Part shown: positions 61,801 through 64,000 of the stretch, piece after piece
Layout: every line of letters starts with the position of its first letter
Numbering within the stretch: position 1 is the first letter of the stretch
From: Apus apus
Taxonomy: Eukaryota > Chordata > Aves > Apodiformes > Apodidae
Reading direction: 5' to 3'
Length of the DNA: 64,000 bases
NCBI RefSeq assembly: GCF_020740795.1
Contig: NC_067282.1
Coordinates: 173,568,274 to 173,632,273 of the forward strand
Position numbers and translations under genes: made by a program
Notes under the pieces: generated by a model
Databases searched by the model: none
The model's input: only the letters and a program-made list of their open reading frames with translations
What the model was told of the DNA's origin: nothing

Positions 61801-64000
61801 CAACTGCCCTGTCCCCAAGGACAAAACCCAGCCCATGGTGGGCATTGTGTCCCACAGAGAGAGCTGAGTGTCACTGCAAGTGACCAGCAAGACTCCCTTC
61901 AGCTTCAGCAGCTATTTTCTCTGGCATTATGAGTGTCATTTAGATAATACAAATACAACTAACCCATTACTCTCCCAGAACATGCTCACAGCTGAAGCAC
62001 TGAGGAACTGGCAAAGTGCTTTAAATTCTCTTTGCTGAGAGCTTATTACTCACAAGGGACTGGTTCTTCCTCTATGTTTCCGGCTGTTAAATTGCCCTCA
62101 AGGATACTTTTTCACATAACCATTTACTGCAGTGGCTTTAGAGGAGACAAAGAAGTGATGCGGAGAACATTGCTGTAGTCCATCTGGAAAAATCCCACCT
62201 TAAAAACATTTTTGTAACTGCAAAGTCTGTACTTTTGAAACCATTTTCTGAGTTTGCGTTCCTACCAATCCTACTACTCAGGGCAGAAATCTAACCCATC
62301 AAGTAGAAGTCCGTATTTTCACCAGTAATGAACTGATTGATTGTGACACCTTTTCTAGGCTGAAAGGCCTGTATTATCTTCCAACAGCTGCTGTATGCTA
62401 AAGGTACTATGGTAGTTCAGTCCTGGACATTCATTTAGTACAGGGAGACAACACCAAAAGAACCCTCTAGGCAGTTCTCTCCCCAATCCCCAACCCTCAA
62501 CACACTGAATGTTCCATTTGAAATTCCAACTTCATTGGGTGTGGGGGAGAAAGCTAATACACAGTTTTGTAAGAATTTGAAGAATAAAGTCAGATATATT
62601 TCTGCTGTAAAATATTGGCTTTCACTGAAGCTGAGGAACAAAAGGATGGTCTTCCACATGTGGTTATGCACTTATACCTATAAAAAATAGCATGCGGACA
62701 GAATCATCAGACAAAGATTACTCATTTGGAAAAGAAAGTTGAACCACTTGGAGACTGAAATTCTCATGATAATTTTATATTGAGTTCAATTTTATTATTT
62801 TAATGGCAAAAGTAAAGGGTAATCTACTTTAAACTGACCTTCTAAAGTACAAACAGATAATTAGAATAAATTACTAGCCACATGAAACTTAAATATGAAA
62901 CCTTAGTGCTATGTAAACACTAATGCTCAGCCGTGCATGAGACAGGAAGGCAAAGAAAAAATACCCTCAAACATCAGGTGTAATGGTCCTAATAATAGTC
63001 TTATGTTCGTGTTGTTAATAACCATTAGTATCTCCTGATTTGCATGTATCACAAATCAGACTAGAAAAATTAAGTGTGAGAGGGGGCCAGTTCAATGTTC
63101 ACCAGACAATCTTTCCCTAAGACTTTGAATTTGCACAAGTGCTCGACACTGATTTCCCTGCCAGTTAGCCCTCAGACACTTTAAGAAATGAAAACCCCAT
63201 CCACTGGCCAGGGCACAATTTACAGAAAGAACAAGCCCCTGAAAAACAGTGCTGTTCCTAGAGAAAAGGTTAACATTGTTAGGGCTGCATCAAAGAGACA
63301 GAAATAAGAAAGAAAATATTAAAGGTAACTTTTCCCTTTTGGTCTTGCTGCAGTAGGGGAGATCCAGCCAAGCTATTAGGCAGCAGATCAGCACAATAAT
63401 CTGTAAAAATTGCCATCAGGGGGACCTTGCTTGTGCATTCAGTTACTAAATAGCTCTTTCTACTCAATCATATGGACAACCTACCGTGTTTATGTAATTT
63501 AGGCACAAATACACAATCCTAGTGTGAGTCACCACAGTCTCCCCCATGTGTTAAGGAATTCATCAGACCCTAGTACCCAGCTATAGAACAAAACTAATGC
63601 TTCATTCTCAAACACCCACTTCACTGTTCTTGAATTCCACACAAGCTCACTACAAGGTATCTTCCAGTTCTCAGCACTGTCCCTCCAGGATAAGGACTTC
63701 AGACGTCATTTTGCTGTCTGTCAGCCCTGGGAACAACCACAAGAGATTTCAGTTTTCTATGAAAGGTAAGCAAGTCTCATCCGGCCTTGAAGAATTCTCT
63801 GACACAGGGATGTCTGGGGTGCTTGAAACACTCCTAAAACATTATACACCTTCCTGAGAGATTGCAGCCTACTATGGGCTTTGTAGGAGGCAACGGCATA
63901 GCATTAGCTTAAATTAGCAAAACCCTCATCCTTTGCAACAGGATTTCTATTATTTTCCTCTTCCCTCTTTGCAGTTTCCCAGAACAGTGAATTCAAGCAC
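55894..64000. other. AT-rich non-coding stretch, no supported gene
   Basis: No exon-like frame, CR1, LTR or RNA gene was recognised over 8 kb. Open frames are 60-96 codons with no domain. A purine-rich then T-rich stretch at 58550-58650 is low complexity. Confidence 0.5.

Noticed and set aside
1..64000. CRISPR array, prophage or bacterial operon
   Set aside because: There are no regularly spaced repeats with unique spacers, no dense gene packing and no bacterial-type genes; CR1 LINEs and spliced exons show a bird nuclear genome.

Overview
This window looks like bird nuclear DNA, most likely a songbird or close relative. It is mostly AT-rich, intron-like or intergenic sequence with one clear protein-coding gene. 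The bird call rests on eight or more truncated CR1 LINE copies with the typical ATTCTATG-type 3' ends, on avian-style LTR sequence, and on a PHF7-like zinc-finger gene of a family that is multi-copy in some birds. No bacterial, viral or CRISPR-type system was seen.

Layout. 1-13.1 kb: AT-rich, no gene I can support. 13.1-14.2 kb: an LTR-like element with internal ~45-bp repeats. 15.0-16.1 kb: CR1 on the minus strand with a large internal deletion. 16.1-21.1 kb: AT-rich with A-tracts. 21.1-24.3 kb: a composite, partly very CpG-rich repeat island. It holds a candidate solo LTR carrying an RFX X-box, a second LTR-like block with ~50-bp tandem units, a CR1 fragment, a small CpG-rich block and a CTCF-like motif. 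24.6-27.7 kb: three small CR1 pieces. 27.7-45.6 kb: AT-rich desert with microsatellites, including a pure (ATCT)13. 45.6-47.0 kb: long minus-strand CR1. 47.3-51.3 kb: PHF7-like gene on the minus strand. A plus-strand CR1 of 1.3 kb sits in its third intron. 51.3-52.5 kb: GC-richer 5' flank of the gene. 52.5-64 kb: AT-rich, with one more CR1 fragment at 55.6 kb.

The main result is that the PHF7-like gene can be rebuilt exactly. Eight coding exons with GT-AG introns keep one frame over 1026 bp (341 residues plus stop). The product has an extended PHD finger, a RING/PHD-like C4HC3 finger, a third PHD-like finger and an Arg/Ser-rich tail. There is no internal stop, no frameshift and no loss of a zinc ligand, so it is probably a functional multi-exon gene and not a retropseudogene. 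It is an isolated GC-rich island in an AT-rich desert, flanked and interrupted by two CR1 copies in opposite orientation. This fits a lineage-specific duplicate carried into a gene-poor region.
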